Shown in pieces: positions 32,704 to 45,000 of a stretch of DNA of 64,000 nt. The position numbers and the translations under genes were made by a program. The stretch is taken from positions 65,273,395 to 65,337,394 of the forward strand of contig CM043963.1 of the NCBI GenBank assembly GCA_014529385.2, read 5' to 3'. The notes under the pieces were generated by a model. That model did no database searches and had not been told where the DNA came from. It saw only the letters and a program-made list of their open reading frames with translations. The DNA comes from Adiantum capillus-veneris (taxonomy: Eukaryota; Streptophyta; Polypodiopsida; Polypodiales; Pteridaceae). The number at the start of each line of letters is the position of its first letter. Within the stretch, counting starts at the first letter, position 1.

Positions 32704-34300
32704 TGTCATAATAATCAATATCTAATTCTCCTAAATGATTTTCTCATATTAAACTGATCATTTAATGTGGGGAAGTGCCAAGGGAGAAAAAGCTAGAATA
32801 TTGGTTAAGCTAGCAGACCGGCCACAGTAGGGATCCAAAGGAGGGAAAATAGGGATCCAAAGGGGGGGCCATCTGCAAAAGAGCCATGTGCAACAATGGG
32901 CTAAAAAGACCCTAAGGTTCAGCCCATTAAGACTTCCAAAATGCTAAGGTTCCAAAATTCAAAGGTTGTGTCCAAAGGTCAACCCTAGGGAAAATTGGAT
33001 GCTTTGTGTGTGCCCTAAAAGTCTTTGCACATCCCTACATGGGAGGGGGCGAGCCCCAAAGGTAGGGGATGAGAGAGAAAGCCACACACACACACACACA
33101 GGCTCCCTTTACACAAAGGGAATGAGGGACACATGTCAGCTCCCTAGGCCAGATGCCCACAAGGTGTGCCCAATTCCTATTGGAAGACCCTTGAAGTGGA
33201 CCAATGAGAATTAAGCTAGAGTAAATGTAGTTTAATTAATTTAAAAACATTTAATAAAAGAAACCAATGAGAATTAAGTCTCCTAGAAGACTATTGGGCA
33301 GTCTCCCAAAGGGTCCAATGAGCATTCAGAAGCCCCATGGCTTGCCTGATTTCTATTGGCCAGGAGACAAAGGGGTCCAATGAGAGTTTAGTCTAATTAT
33401 TTAATTACCTAAAGCTCTCACAAAAGGGGAAAGGGGGACACATGTCAGAAGGCTATCACTTATGCTGCTTAATACCTATTGGCTTGACCTGGGGAGGTCC
33501 AATGAGGCAAAAGCCATACCTAATTAGCAGCTAGGGCTCGCCCAAGAGAGAGAGGGGGCTGATTTTTGCTTGGATTGACATACACACTCACACTCACACT
33601 TGACCATGTGTGAAGGAAGAATACTCTATCTCCTCCCAAGCTTTAATGGAGAGCTCATCACCTACTCCAAGCTTGTGAGATAGAAGCCTACATCAACACT
33701 CTCTTGGCATGTGGATGCAAATCCAACCAAGAGCCAAGCTTCAATGCATGCTCATCTCCTCTACCAAGCTAATTACTAAGCTAAGCTATGCTAATATGAG
33801 TGATTATGTGAGGAGATGTACATCTTTCTCGTAAGATACTCCTTCTTCCTCTCAATCTACTCTCATACCCTGCTAGCTCTCACCATCTTCGAAGGTGTGT
33901 GAGGTCTTGGGTCTGAGAACGGGGATAATTCAAGTTGTGTTTGATTAAGTGTTTTGCTTGGTGTATGAAGTTTCCATCTTCATTGCACTAGCTAGTCTTG
34001 AAGGAACACAAAGAATTGTATTGTACAATGTCTCTCTTGATGGGAGAAACCATAATACAAAGCCTTTTGGAGGGGGGACCGGCTCCATGCAAATCCGGTC
34101 CTCAACTGTTGTCAATAGCTTAATTTCTCTCTCTTTTGAAAGTATTGTCGATGCTATCTAACTAGGTGTTATGCTTTTTGTTGCTCTCTCTCCACCCAAG
34201 CACTCTTGTAATTCTCATTAGGAATCTATTCTAATGAAATGGCCACTATGTTCATGTTAATTTCCGCTACACATAAGTTATTAGGCCATTAAATGTTACA
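32704..34300 (+). repeat. Chromovirus LTR L1
   Basis: 1,597 bp, TGTCATAATAATC to AATGTTACA, matching L2 and L3 with about one percent differences by eye. It holds four ATTGG...CCAATGAG pairs (33,177-33,506), a (CA)n tract (33,083-33,100) and GGGGGACACATGTCAG-like blocks at about 33,126 and 33,434. A 70-codon frame at 33,949-34,161 is conserved in all three LTRs but has no known domain. Confidence 0.9.
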
Positions 34301-34301
34301 A

Positions 34302-34313
34302 TGGTATCAGAGC
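34302..34313 (+). promoter_or_regulatory. Unit A primer-binding site
   Basis: TGGTATCAGAGC one base after the LTR end. A 404-base leader to the gag start codon follows (34,314-34,717), with no feature beyond a short hairpin-like stretch. Confidence 0.92.
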
Positions 34314-34717
34314 TCAAGGTTTCTCTTTTCTTGCTCAAGAAGGGAGGTCCTCAAGCTAGCTACAAATGGTTGGTATTATTAATTGCCTGTGAGTAAGTAG
34401 AATAGGGATTTTTCAGCCTTGCAGTGCGCCTGCCTTTGTGCAGTTAATGGGGCATCACCGTCGAGAGCTATGGTCTTAATAGTGGAGTCCTACGGGGCTT
34501 GCCTACGGCTTAACCACTATTGAGCTATTAGAAGCTTGACAGTGGCCGGTGCTGTTTTGGTGTCGAAAGACCCTCTCTTCTATTGCTTGCAATTAATGGT
34601 ATTCGAGCCGCGGGTACAGTAGCTTGAGTGCTTTTTCTAAAGGGGTAAAGAGGAGTAGCAGCTAGGGCTTGAAGTGCCAAAGTATACCTAACAAGTTTAC
34701 ACCTAAAAGTTGTTAGA

Positions 34718-37700
34718 ATGGCTGACAATAGTAAAGAGAGTGAAATTAATGCTGATATCTTTGATTTTGCTCATGAGCAAGCTACTAATGATGCTTCAAT
34801 GCTTGTTAACTATCTTGTTTCTAGGCTTCAACAAGCCATGGGCAATCCATCTCTCCAAAGTGAAGTGCAACGGCAGCTCCGTGCTCACGGGATTCTCCAA
34901 GCTCATCACCATGACGAGAGAACACCTAGGAAGCCTCCTTGTGAGACTACCAAAAGAGGTCTCTCTCCGATTCGGGAAGAAGAAGAGAATCCATATGAAG
35001 GGCTCAAGAATTTACTTCCTGATGATGCATCTCCTTCCCAAAGGAGAACTCAAGAGCCTCCACCGAAGGAACGAGAAAGAAGCGAGTCTCCCGCCACCTC
35101 GGCGGAGATGGCTCCACGAAGACGGCGGGCTAAACGCTCTCCATCACCACCAAAGCGGAGAAGACCATCGTATTCTTCTCCTCACCACAATTCAAAGAGG
35201 GATGATAAAAAGCAAGAGAAGAAAAAGGCGAGAAAGAGGACACCCTCTTCTCCATCTTCTTCATCCTCTTCCTCTTATGAAAGCTATGGTGAAGACGACA
35301 AAGATCAAGACAAGAAAAAGGCGAGAAAGAGGTCACCCTCTTCTCCACCTTCTTCAAATTCTTCACCTTCTGAAGAAAGTGATGGTGCAACTTTTGAACC
35401 ATCAAAAAGAAGAGGCCATAGGAAATCCTATGCCGCATGGAAGAGGTCGTCCAAGCTGAAGAAATTCAAAGAGGGAGGGAAGAGCATCTCTTTCCTTACC
35501 TATGATGGCACCTTCGTTGCTACGGACAAAGTCTTGGCCTTTATCCAGCAATTCGATGCGGCGTTTGGAGATGAGGGCTTCACGGAGTCCTCTAAGCTAC
35601 GCCATGTAGCTATGCACTTTTAAAAGTCCGCCAGACAATGGTGGTCTAGCCTACGAGCCAACGGTGAAGCTCCACGAACATGGAAGGCTTTAAGAGCTTC
35701 CATTATGAAGCAGTTTTTGGCCACCGATGCCAAAGACAAAGTACTCACCGAATGGCGAAGCTTAAAGCTCTCTCCCAATGAATCCATCCACAAATATGTA
35801 GACAAGTTTTGGGACCTACAACTCAAAGCCACTGTCTTCAAAAAGTTGGATTTTGGAGAGCAAAAGCAACAATTTTGTGCGGGCTTAACCGAAGAAATGG
35901 CGGAGTATGTCAACTCCCAAAGGCCACGTACCATATCGGCGGTAATACACCATACTATGGTGGCCTCTCGAATCAATTTCCAAACGGGGGGTAAAAGAAA
36001 TAATAAGCCCCCGGAAAACAAGGGTTCCAATGAGCCTAAGGGGAAGGACAATGTCCAAAAGTCTCCTAAGGGCAATTCCAACAAAGCTAAAGAGAAGGGA
36101 GTTTACAAAGGAAAGAATAAACTCTCTCCTGAAGAGCTTGAGCGTTATCGTAAGGATAACCGGTGTTTCAAGTGCGGCGAACAAGGGCATGCGTACCGCG
36201 CTTGTCCCCAAAAGAACAACCACCAAGATCCTCCTAGAGCTTCTTTGGTTGAAATCCAAGAGGAGGAGATTCACCAAACTCACCACAAAGGATCTCCTCT
36301 ATGCCATGCTTGGGGAAAGGTAAGAGAACATGATGCTTTTATTCTCTTTGACCCTGGTTCTACTCACAATTTCATATCTATGGAGTTAGCCACCAAGCTA
36401 GGCATACAATCCTACGAGATGGGAGATATCCTACCCGCAGACAGTGCCTTCAAGGGGCAAGAAGCTTCAGTCACTCCCTTAATCGGGAAATTGAGGCTTC
36501 ATGTCCAAGGCTATGTGGACAAAGAGGAATTCTTTATCTCTCCTCTCAAGCATGAGGATGTAATCCTAGGGGCACCATGGTTTGACCGCCTGGCTGCCGA
36601 TGTTAAATTTCCTGAAAGGAGAATCTCCTTTAAGTTCAGGGAAAAAGACATGTATATAGATGCTAAGGAGATGGGTAACACCATCCCCATTGTACATACA
36701 CCAGCTTTCAACAAGTCAATAAAGAGCTCTATTTCCGTGTACATGATTTTTGTTAAAGATTCTCAAAATGAACCTAATGCTTTAGCAAAAGAAAATAAAA
36801 GCAACCAAAAGGAATTAGAGTTATCCAATTTTCTCAAGGGGTTTCAAGATGTTTTTATTGACGACATCCCTTCTGAGCTACCTCCTAAACGAGGTAATGA
36901 TGACCATGCAATTGAACTTCTTCCAGGAAGTTCACCACCTAAAAAACCTCCTTATAGAGTTTCTCAAGCTCAACAAGAGGAGATTATGCGGCAAGTGCAT
37001 GAGTTAGTTGAGAAGGGCATGGTTAGGCCTAGCTCATCTCCATTTTGCTCACCTGTGCTATTAGTGCAAAAGAAAGATGGCACATATCGTATGTGTGTTG
37101 ACTATAGAGCACTAAATAGGATCACTATCAAGAATAGGTTTCCCGTTCCACGGGTAGAAGACCTATTTGATAAGCTACAAGGATCGACCTACTTCAGTAG
37201 GATTGACCTAAAAAGTGGCTATCATCAAATAAGGATAGTTGATCAAGACATGGTTAAGACCGCATTTCGTACTACATTTGGTCTTTATGAATACATTTTC
37301 ATACCTTTTGGCTTGACCAATGCACCAGCCACATTCAACCGCTTGATGGAGAAGCTGTTCAGGCCTCATCGAACCTTCACTGGAGTGTTCTTTGATGATA
37401 TTATCATCTACTCTAATTCATTGGAGGAACACAAGCAACACCTCCAAGTAATATTTCAAGTTTTAAGAGAGAATAAACTTTATGTTAATCGAAAGAAAAG
37501 TGAATTTTTCTTGCAAGAGATTCAGTATTTAGGTCACATTATCTCTCAAGATGGCATCCAAATGGATCCATCCAAGTTAGAGGTAATAAAAGGATGGCCT
37601 AAACCAAGGAATCTTCATGAACTAAGAAGCTTTATAGGTATGTGTGCATACTATAGACGCTTCATAGAAAAGTTCTCACAAATTGTGGGACCATTACATG

Positions 37701-39666
37701 ACCTAACAAAGAAAAGTGTTAGGTATACATGGTCTGCTAAGGAGAACAATGCTTTCGAAAAGCTTAAAGAAAGCTTATCTCTCAACCTGTGCTTACACTA
37801 CCGGATCTCTCAAAACCATTTGAGGTCCAATGTGATGCTTGTGGTGATTGCCTTGGGGCTGTTTTGCTCCAAGAAGGGCACGCCATAGGCTATGAGAGTC
37901 GAAGGCTCGACCCTGTTGAGCAAGCTCTAGGCATATACGAAAAAGAACTCCTTGCAGTTCTACATGCCTTAGACTCATGGAAGCACTATTTATTGGGGAC
38001 TCCTTTCATTCTGCGAACGGATCACCAAAGTCTTAAGTACTTCATGACGCAGACCAAGCTCTCCGACAAACAAATGAGGTGGGCAAATTTCCTTTCGCAA
38101 TTTCATTTTCATATTGCTCACATTGTTGGCAAGCATAATCAAGTAGCCGATGCACTCTCAAGACGACCGAGAGTGAATGCGGTTTCCATAGCAACTCACA
38201 ATGATCTATCTTCAATGATAGATGAGTATGCTATTGATCCCGATTTTAGAGATGTGATTTCAGCCCTTGCATTAGGGAAGAAAGAAGAACCATTTACTTT
38301 ACAAGATGGTTATCTTCTCTATGGCAATAGACTATACGTTACTAACTCACTACGTGAGAAAGTAATGTATGAATCTCATGCTCCCCCATATGCGGGGCAT
38401 AGAGGGATTCAGTCTACCTTAAAGGGAATTGAAACATATTTCTATTGGCCTACCATGAAAGTGAACATACAAGAGTATGTTTCCAAATGTGTGGTATGTC
38501 AAAAGACAAAATTTGATAGAGGGAAGAAACCTGGATTGCTTCAACCCTTGCCAATCCCTAATTCACCTTGGGAGAGCATATCCATGGATTTTATCTTTGG
38601 ATTGCCTAAGTCTATCCATGGGAATATGGGGATATGGACGATAGTAGACAGGTTTAGTAAACAAGCTCATTTTATACCTGTCAAAAAGACTATCAAAGCC
38701 CATCAAATGGCAACCCTCTTCATTTCACAAATTTTCAAGTACCATGGCTTGCCAATGTCCATAGTGTCGGATAGAGATCCTAGAATGACCAGTAATTTCT
38801 AGAAGGGTCTCTTTGAGAATTTAGGAACAAGGCTAAACTTCTCTTCGGCCTATCATCCACAAACTGATGGCCAAAGTGAAATAGCTAACCTAACCATTCT
38901 CGATCTACTAAAAGCCTATGTAACGGAAGTAGATCAAAGATCCCAATGGGAGAAGTACTTACCCTTAGTAGAGTATGCTTACAATAACACTGTACATACT
39001 TCCACAGGAAAAGCACTTTTCGAGGTAATTGAGGGAAGATCAAAAAGTCCCTTGCTACTTAAGGTACATGGGAAGATCTTCGCTGCAGATGAGTATAGCC
39101 GAGACCTACAAGAATCTTTCCAAAAGATTAAGGATGATATCTCTATCTCACAGCAAAGGCAAAAGGCTGCTGCTGACAAGCACAGAAGAGCCCAAGCCTT
39201 TAAATAAAACGATTGGGTCTTGTTAAAGTTTCCCAAGGCTCGATTAAGGCACACGACGGGCAAGAATCCTACGGGCCACCAAAAGTACTATGCTAAACTA
39301 GCAAAAACGTACTATGGTCCCTTCCAGATTCTTAGGCCAATCAATGAGATGGCCTATCAGCTTAAGTTGCCCAATCATTGGCTCATACACAATGCTTTTC
39401 ATGTGAGCCTATTAAAGCCTTACAAAGGAGAGCCACCTCAAGAACCAACTATTGAAGACCCACCGGAGATTGAGGACCAAGAGGAGGTGCTGCAGCCCGA
39501 GTCCATTCTCCGACATGAAGACAAGGTATTAAGAGGCGGTAAGACTATCCGACGATATCTTATTAAGTTTAAGAATTATCCTTTCGAAGATGCTAGATGG
39601 ATGCAAGGCATACAATTAAAGGATAACCTAAACCTTGTCAATGCTTACAATGCTTCCCAAGAGTAA
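34718..39666 (+). pseudogene. Chromovirus unit A gag-pol polyprotein
   Basis: Start at MADNSKESE. Order: N-terminal Gag; an Arg/Ser-Pro-rich region (about 35,100-35,400, RS-like, with KKKARKR(T/S)PSSP twice); Gag core (QQFDAAFGDEGF; ARQWWSSLR; EWRSLKLSP, 35,500-35,980); CCHC knuckle (CFKCGEQGHAYRAC, about 36,165); protease (LFDPGSTHNFIS, about 36,345; DPGS in place of DSGA); RT (YRMCVDYRALN; DLKSGYHQI; FFDDIIIYS, 37,000-37,430); RNase H (DHQSLKYF; ADALSRRP); integrase (HRGIQ...CVVCQ; MDFIFGLP; SDRDPRMTS; HPQTDGQSE); chromodomain-like end (YLIKFKNYPFEDARW). Lesions: private TAA at 35,621-35,623; shared frameshift near 37,790; shared TAG 38,800-38,802 in the integrase core; shared TAA 39,205-39,207. 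The RT junction that is broken in B (36,940) is open here. Confidence 0.95.
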
Positions 39667-40022
39667 GCAAATGTACAAAATGTTAAAAATGAACAAAATT
39701 TTTGTCTTATAAGACTCTCTTTTTCTTTATTTGTGCACAAAAATGAAGTAGTATGCATGCTTAGATCAAGTTTGCGGAGACGACGTCTCCCAAACACAGT
39801 GTAGAGCTTGTCACTGTACTATGGAAAACTGATAGGACTAATGTGCAGACATGCTTGCGGCAGCCTCAGGCTCTCAAGCGCCAAATGGACTAGTCATCCA
39901 TTATGGAATGATGTCGTAGGGTAACATAGGGATCCTCTACCCGCTAAGAAAAGGACTCATGAATATGCTTTATCTTCTCTACACCATAGTCGAGGACGAC
40001 TATGATTTCAAGAGAGAGGTAA
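39667..40022 (+). mobile_element. Unit A 3' internal end with intact M target site
   Basis: Untranslated end of A. At 39,774-39,789 it reads GGAGACGACGTCTCCC without interruption; in B the same place is split by M after ACGT. The polypurine tract AAGAGAGAGGTAA is at 40,010-40,022. Confidence 0.85.
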
Positions 40023-41619
40023 TGTCATAATAATCAATATCTAATTCTCCTAAATGATTTTCTCATATTAAACTGATCATTTAATGTGGGGAAGTGCCAA
40101 GGGAGAAAAAGCTAGAATATTGGTTAAGCTAGTAGACCGGCCACAGTAGGGATCCAAAGGAGGGAAAATAGGGATCCAAAGGGGGGGCCATCTACAAAAG
40201 AGCCATGTGCAACAATGGGCTAAAAAGACCCTAAGGTTCAGCCCATTAAGACTTCCAAAATGCTAAGGTTCCAAAATTCAAAGGTTGTGTCCAAAGGTCA
40301 ACCCTAGGGAAAATTGGATGCTTTGTGTGTGCCCTAAAAGTCTTTGCACATCCCTACATGGGAGGGGGCGAGCCCCAAAGGTAGGGGATGAGAGAGAAAG
40401 CCACACACACACACACACACACAGGCTCCCTTTACACAAAGGGAATGAGGGACACATGTCAGCTCCCTAGGCCAGATGCCCACAAGGTGTGCCCAATTCC
40501 TATTGGAAGACCCTTGAAGTGGACCAATGAGAATTAAGCTAGAGTAAATGTATTTTAATTAATTTAAAAACATTTAATAAAAGAAACCAATGAGAATTAA
40601 GTCTCCTAGAAGACTATTGGGCAGTCTCCCAAAGGGTCCAATGAGCATTCAGAAGCCCCATGGCTTGCCTGATTTCTATTGGCCAGGAGACAAAGGGGTC
40701 CAATGAGAGTTTAGTTTAATTATTTAATTACCTAAAGCTCTCACAAAAGGGGAAAGGGGGACACATGTCAGAAGGCTATCACTTATGCTGCTTAATACCT
40801 ATTCGCTTGACCTGGGGAGGTCCAATGAGGCAAAAGCCAGACCTAATTAGCAGCTAGGGCTCGCCCAAGAGAGAGAGGGGGCTGATTTTTGCTTGGATTG
40901 ACACACACACACTCACACTCAACCATGTGTGAAGGAAGAATACTCTATCTCCTCCCAAGCTTTAATGGAGAGCTCATCACCTACTCCAAGCTTGTGAGAT
41001 AGAAGCCTACATCAACACTCTCTTGGCATGTGGATGCAAATCCAACCAAGAGCCAAGCTTCAATGCATGCTCATCTCCTCTACCAAGCTAATTACTAAGC
41101 TAAGCTATGCTAATATGAGTGATTATGTGAGGAGATGTACATCTTTCTCGTAAGATACTCCTTCTTCCTCTCAATCTACTCTCATACCCTACTAGCTCTC
41201 ACCATCTTCGAAGGTGTGTGAGGTATTGGGTATGAGAACGGGGATAATTCAAGTTGTGTTTGATTAAGTGTTTTGCTTGGTGTATGAAGTTTCCATCTTC
41301 ATTGCACTAGCTAGTCTTGAAGGAACACAAAGAATTGTATTGTACAATGTCTCTCTTGATGGGAGAAACCATAATACAAAGCCTTTTGGAGGGGGGACCG
41401 GCTCCATGCAAATCCGGTCCTCAACTGTTGTCAATAGCTTAATTTCTCTCTCTTTTGAAAGTATTGTCGATGCTATCTAACTAGGTGTTATGCTTTTTGT
41501 TGCTCTCTCTCCACCCAAGCACCCTTGTAATTCTCATTAGGAATCTATTCTAATGAAATGCCCACTATGTTCATGCTAATTTCCGCTACACATAAGTTAT
41601 TAGGCCATTAAATGTTACA
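40023..41619 (+). repeat. Chromovirus LTR L2 (shared by A and B)
   Basis: 1,597 bp, same ends as L1. It follows A's polypurine tract and is followed by B's primer site, so it serves as 3' LTR of A and 5' LTR of B. The fourth ATTGG is changed to ATTCG here (about 40,800). Confidence 0.92.
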
Positions 41620-41620
41620 A

Positions 41621-41632
41621 TGGTATCAGAGC
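41621..41632 (+). promoter_or_regulatory. Unit B primer-binding site
   Basis: TGGTATCAGAGC one base after L2; the leader to 42,035 is almost identical to that of A. Confidence 0.92.
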
Positions 41633-42035
41633 TCAAGGTTTCTCTTTTCTTGCTCAAGAAGGGAGGTCCTCAAGCTAGCTACAAATGGTTGGTATTATTA
41701 ATTGCCTGTGAGTAAGTAGAATAGGGATTTTTCAGCCTTGCAGTGCGCCTGCCTTTGTGCAGTTAATGGGGCATCACCGTCGAGAGCTATGGTCTTAATA
41801 GTGGAGTCCTACGGGGCTTGCCTACGGCTTAACCACTATTGAGCTATTAGAAGCTTGACAGTGGCCGGTGCTGTTTTGGTGTCGAAAGACCCTCTCTTCT
41901 ATTGCTTGCAATTAATGGTATTCGAGCCGCGGGTACAGTAGCTTGAGTGCTTTTTCTAAAGGGGTAAAGAGGAGTAGCAGCTAGGGCTTGAAGTGCCAAA
42001 GTATACCTAAAAGTTTACACCTAAAAGTTGTTAGA

Positions 42036-45000
42036 ATGGCTGACAATAGTAAAGAGAGTGAAATTAATGCTGATAACTTTGATTTTGCTCATGAGCAAGC
42101 TACTAATGATGCTTCAATGCTTGTTAACTATCTTGTTTCTAGGCTTCAACAAGCCATGGGCAATCCATCTCTCCAAAGTGAAGTGCAACGGCAGCTCCGT
42201 GCTCACGGGATTCTCCAAGCTCATCACCATGACGAGAGAACACCTAGGAAGCCTCCTTGTGAGACTACCAAAAGAGGTCTCTCTCCGATTCGGGAAGAAG
42301 AAGAGAATCCATATGAAGGGCTCAAGAATTTACTTCCTGATGATGCATCTCCTTCCCAAAGGAGAACTCAAGAGCCTCCACCGAAGGAACGAGAAAGAAG
42401 CGAGTCTCCCGCCACCTCGGCGGAGATGGCTCCACGAAGACGGCGGGCTAAACGCTCTCCATCACCACCAAAGCAGAGAAGACCATCGTATTCTTCTCCT
42501 CACCACAATTCAAAGAGGGATGATAAAAAGCAAGAGAAGAAAAAGGCGAGAAAGAGGACACCCTCTTCTCCATCTTCTTCATCCTCTTCCTCTTATGAAA
42601 GCTATGGTGAAGACGACAAAGATCAAGACAAGAAAAAGGCGAGAAAGAGGTCACCCTCTTCTCCACCTTCTTCAAATTCTTCACCTTCTGAAGAAAGTGA
42701 TGGTGCAACTTTTGAACCATCAAAAAGAAGAGGCCATAGGAAATCCTATGCCGCATGGAAGAGGTCGTCCAAGCTGAAGAAATTCAAAGAGGGAGGGAAG
42801 AGCATCTCTTTCCTTACCTATGATGGCACCTTCGTTGCTACGGACAAAGTCTTGGCCTTTATCCAGCAATTCGATGCGGCGTTTGGAGATGAGGGCTTCA
42901 CGGAGTCCTCTAAGCTACGCCATGTAGCTATGCACTTTCAAAAGTCCGCTAGACAATGGTGGTCTAGCCTACGAGCCAACGGTGAAGCTCCACGAACATG
43001 GAAGGCTTTAAGAGCTTCCATTATGAAGCAGTTTTTGGCCACCGATGCCAAAGACAAAGTACTCACCGAATGGCGAAGCTTAAATCTCTCTCTCAATGAA
43101 TCCATCCACAAATATGTAGACAAGTTTTGGGACCTACAACTCAAAGCCACTGTCTTCAAAAAGTTGGATTTTGGAGAGCAAAAGCAACAATTTTGTGCGG
43201 GCTTAACCGAAGAAATGGCGGAGTATGTCAACTCCCAAAGGCCACGTACCATATCGGCGGTAATACACCATACTATGGTGGCCTCTCGAATCAATTTCCA
43301 AACGGGGGGTAAAAGAAATAATAAGCCCCCGGAAAACAAGGGTTCCAATGAGCCTAAGGGGAAGGACAATGTCCAAAAGTCTCCTAAGGGCAATTCCAAC
43401 AAAGCTAAAGAGAAGGGAGTTTACAAAGGAAAGAATAAACTCTCTCCTGAAGAGCTTGAGCGTTATCGTAAGGATAACCGGTGTTTCAAGTGCGGCGAAC
43501 AAGGGCATGCGTACCGCGCTTGTCCCCAAAAGAACAACCACCAAGATCCTCCTAGAGCTTCTTTGGTTGAAATCCAAGAGGAGGAGATTCACCAAACTCA
43601 CCACAAAGGATCTCCTCTATGCCATGCTTGGGGAAAGGTAAGAGAACATGATGCTTTTATTCTCTTTGACCCTGGTTCTACTCACAATTTCATATCTATG
43701 GAGTTAGCCACCAAGCTAGGCATACAATCCTACGAGATGGGAGATATCCTACCCGCAGACAGTGCCTTCAAGGGGCAAGAAGCTTCAGTCACTCCCTTAA
43801 TCGGGAAATTGAGGCTTCATGTCCAAGGCTATGTGGACAAAGAGGAATTCTTTATCTCTCCTCTCAAGCATGAGGATGTAATCCTAGGGGCACCATGGTT
43901 TGACCGCCTGGCTGCCGATGTTAAATTTCCTGAAAGGAGAATCTCCTTTAAGTTCAGGGAAAAAGACATGTATATAGATGCTAAGGAGATGGGTAACACC
44001 ATCCCCATTGTACATACACCAGCTTTCAACAAGTCAATAAAGAGCTCTATTTCCGTGTACATGATTTTTGTTAAAGATTCTCAAAATGAACCTAATGCTT
44101 TAGCAAAAGAAAATAAAAGCAACCAAAAGGAATTAGAGTTATCCAATTTTCTCAAGGGGTTTCAAGATGTTTTTATTGACGACATCCCTTCTGAGCTACC
44201 TCCTAAACGAGGTAATGATGACCATGCAATTGAACTTCTTCCAGGAAGTTCACCACCTAAAAACCTCCTTATAGAGTTTCTCAAGCTCAACAAGAGGAGA
44301 TTATGCGGCAAGTGCATGAGTTAGTTGAGAAGGGCATGGTTAGGCCTAGCTCATCTCCATTTTGCTCACCTGTGCTATTAGTGCAAAAGAAAGATGGCAC
44401 ATATCGTATGTGTGTTGACTATAGAGCACTAAATAGGATCACTATCAAGAATAGGTTTCCCGTTCCACGGGTAGAAGACCTATTTGATAAGCTACAAGGA
44501 TCGACCTACTTCAGTAGGATTGACCTAAAAAGTGGCTATCATCAAATAAGGATAGTTGATCAAGACATGGTTAAGACCGCATTTCGTACTACATTTGGTC
44601 TTTATGAATACATTTTCATACCTTTTGGCTTGACCAATGCACCAGCCACATTCAACCGCTTGATGGAGAAGCTGTTCAGGCCTCATCGAACCTTCACTGG
44701 AGTGTTCTTTGATGATATTATCATCTACTCTAATTCATTGGAGGAACACAAGCAACACCTCCAAGTAATATTTCAAGTTTTAAGAGAGAATAAACTTTAT
44801 GTTAATCGAAAGAAAAGTGAATTTTTCTTGCAAGAGATTCAGTATTTAGGTCACATTATCTCTCGAGTTGGCATTCAAATGGATCCATCCAAGTTAGAGG
44901 TAATAAAAGGATGGCCTAAACCAAGGAATCGTCATGAACTAAGAAGCTTTATAGGTATGTGTGCATACTATAGACGCTTCATAGAAAAGTTCTCACAAAT

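Noticed and set aside
33949-34161. 70-codon ORF in each L LTR as a gene
   Set aside because: It is identical or nearly so in all three LTRs simply because the LTRs are duplicates; there is no domain or codon evidence.
37390-37410. FFDD in place of YxDD in the A/B reverse transcriptase as a defect
   Set aside because: F at the first position is common in plant Ty3/gypsy RT and the two aspartates are present.
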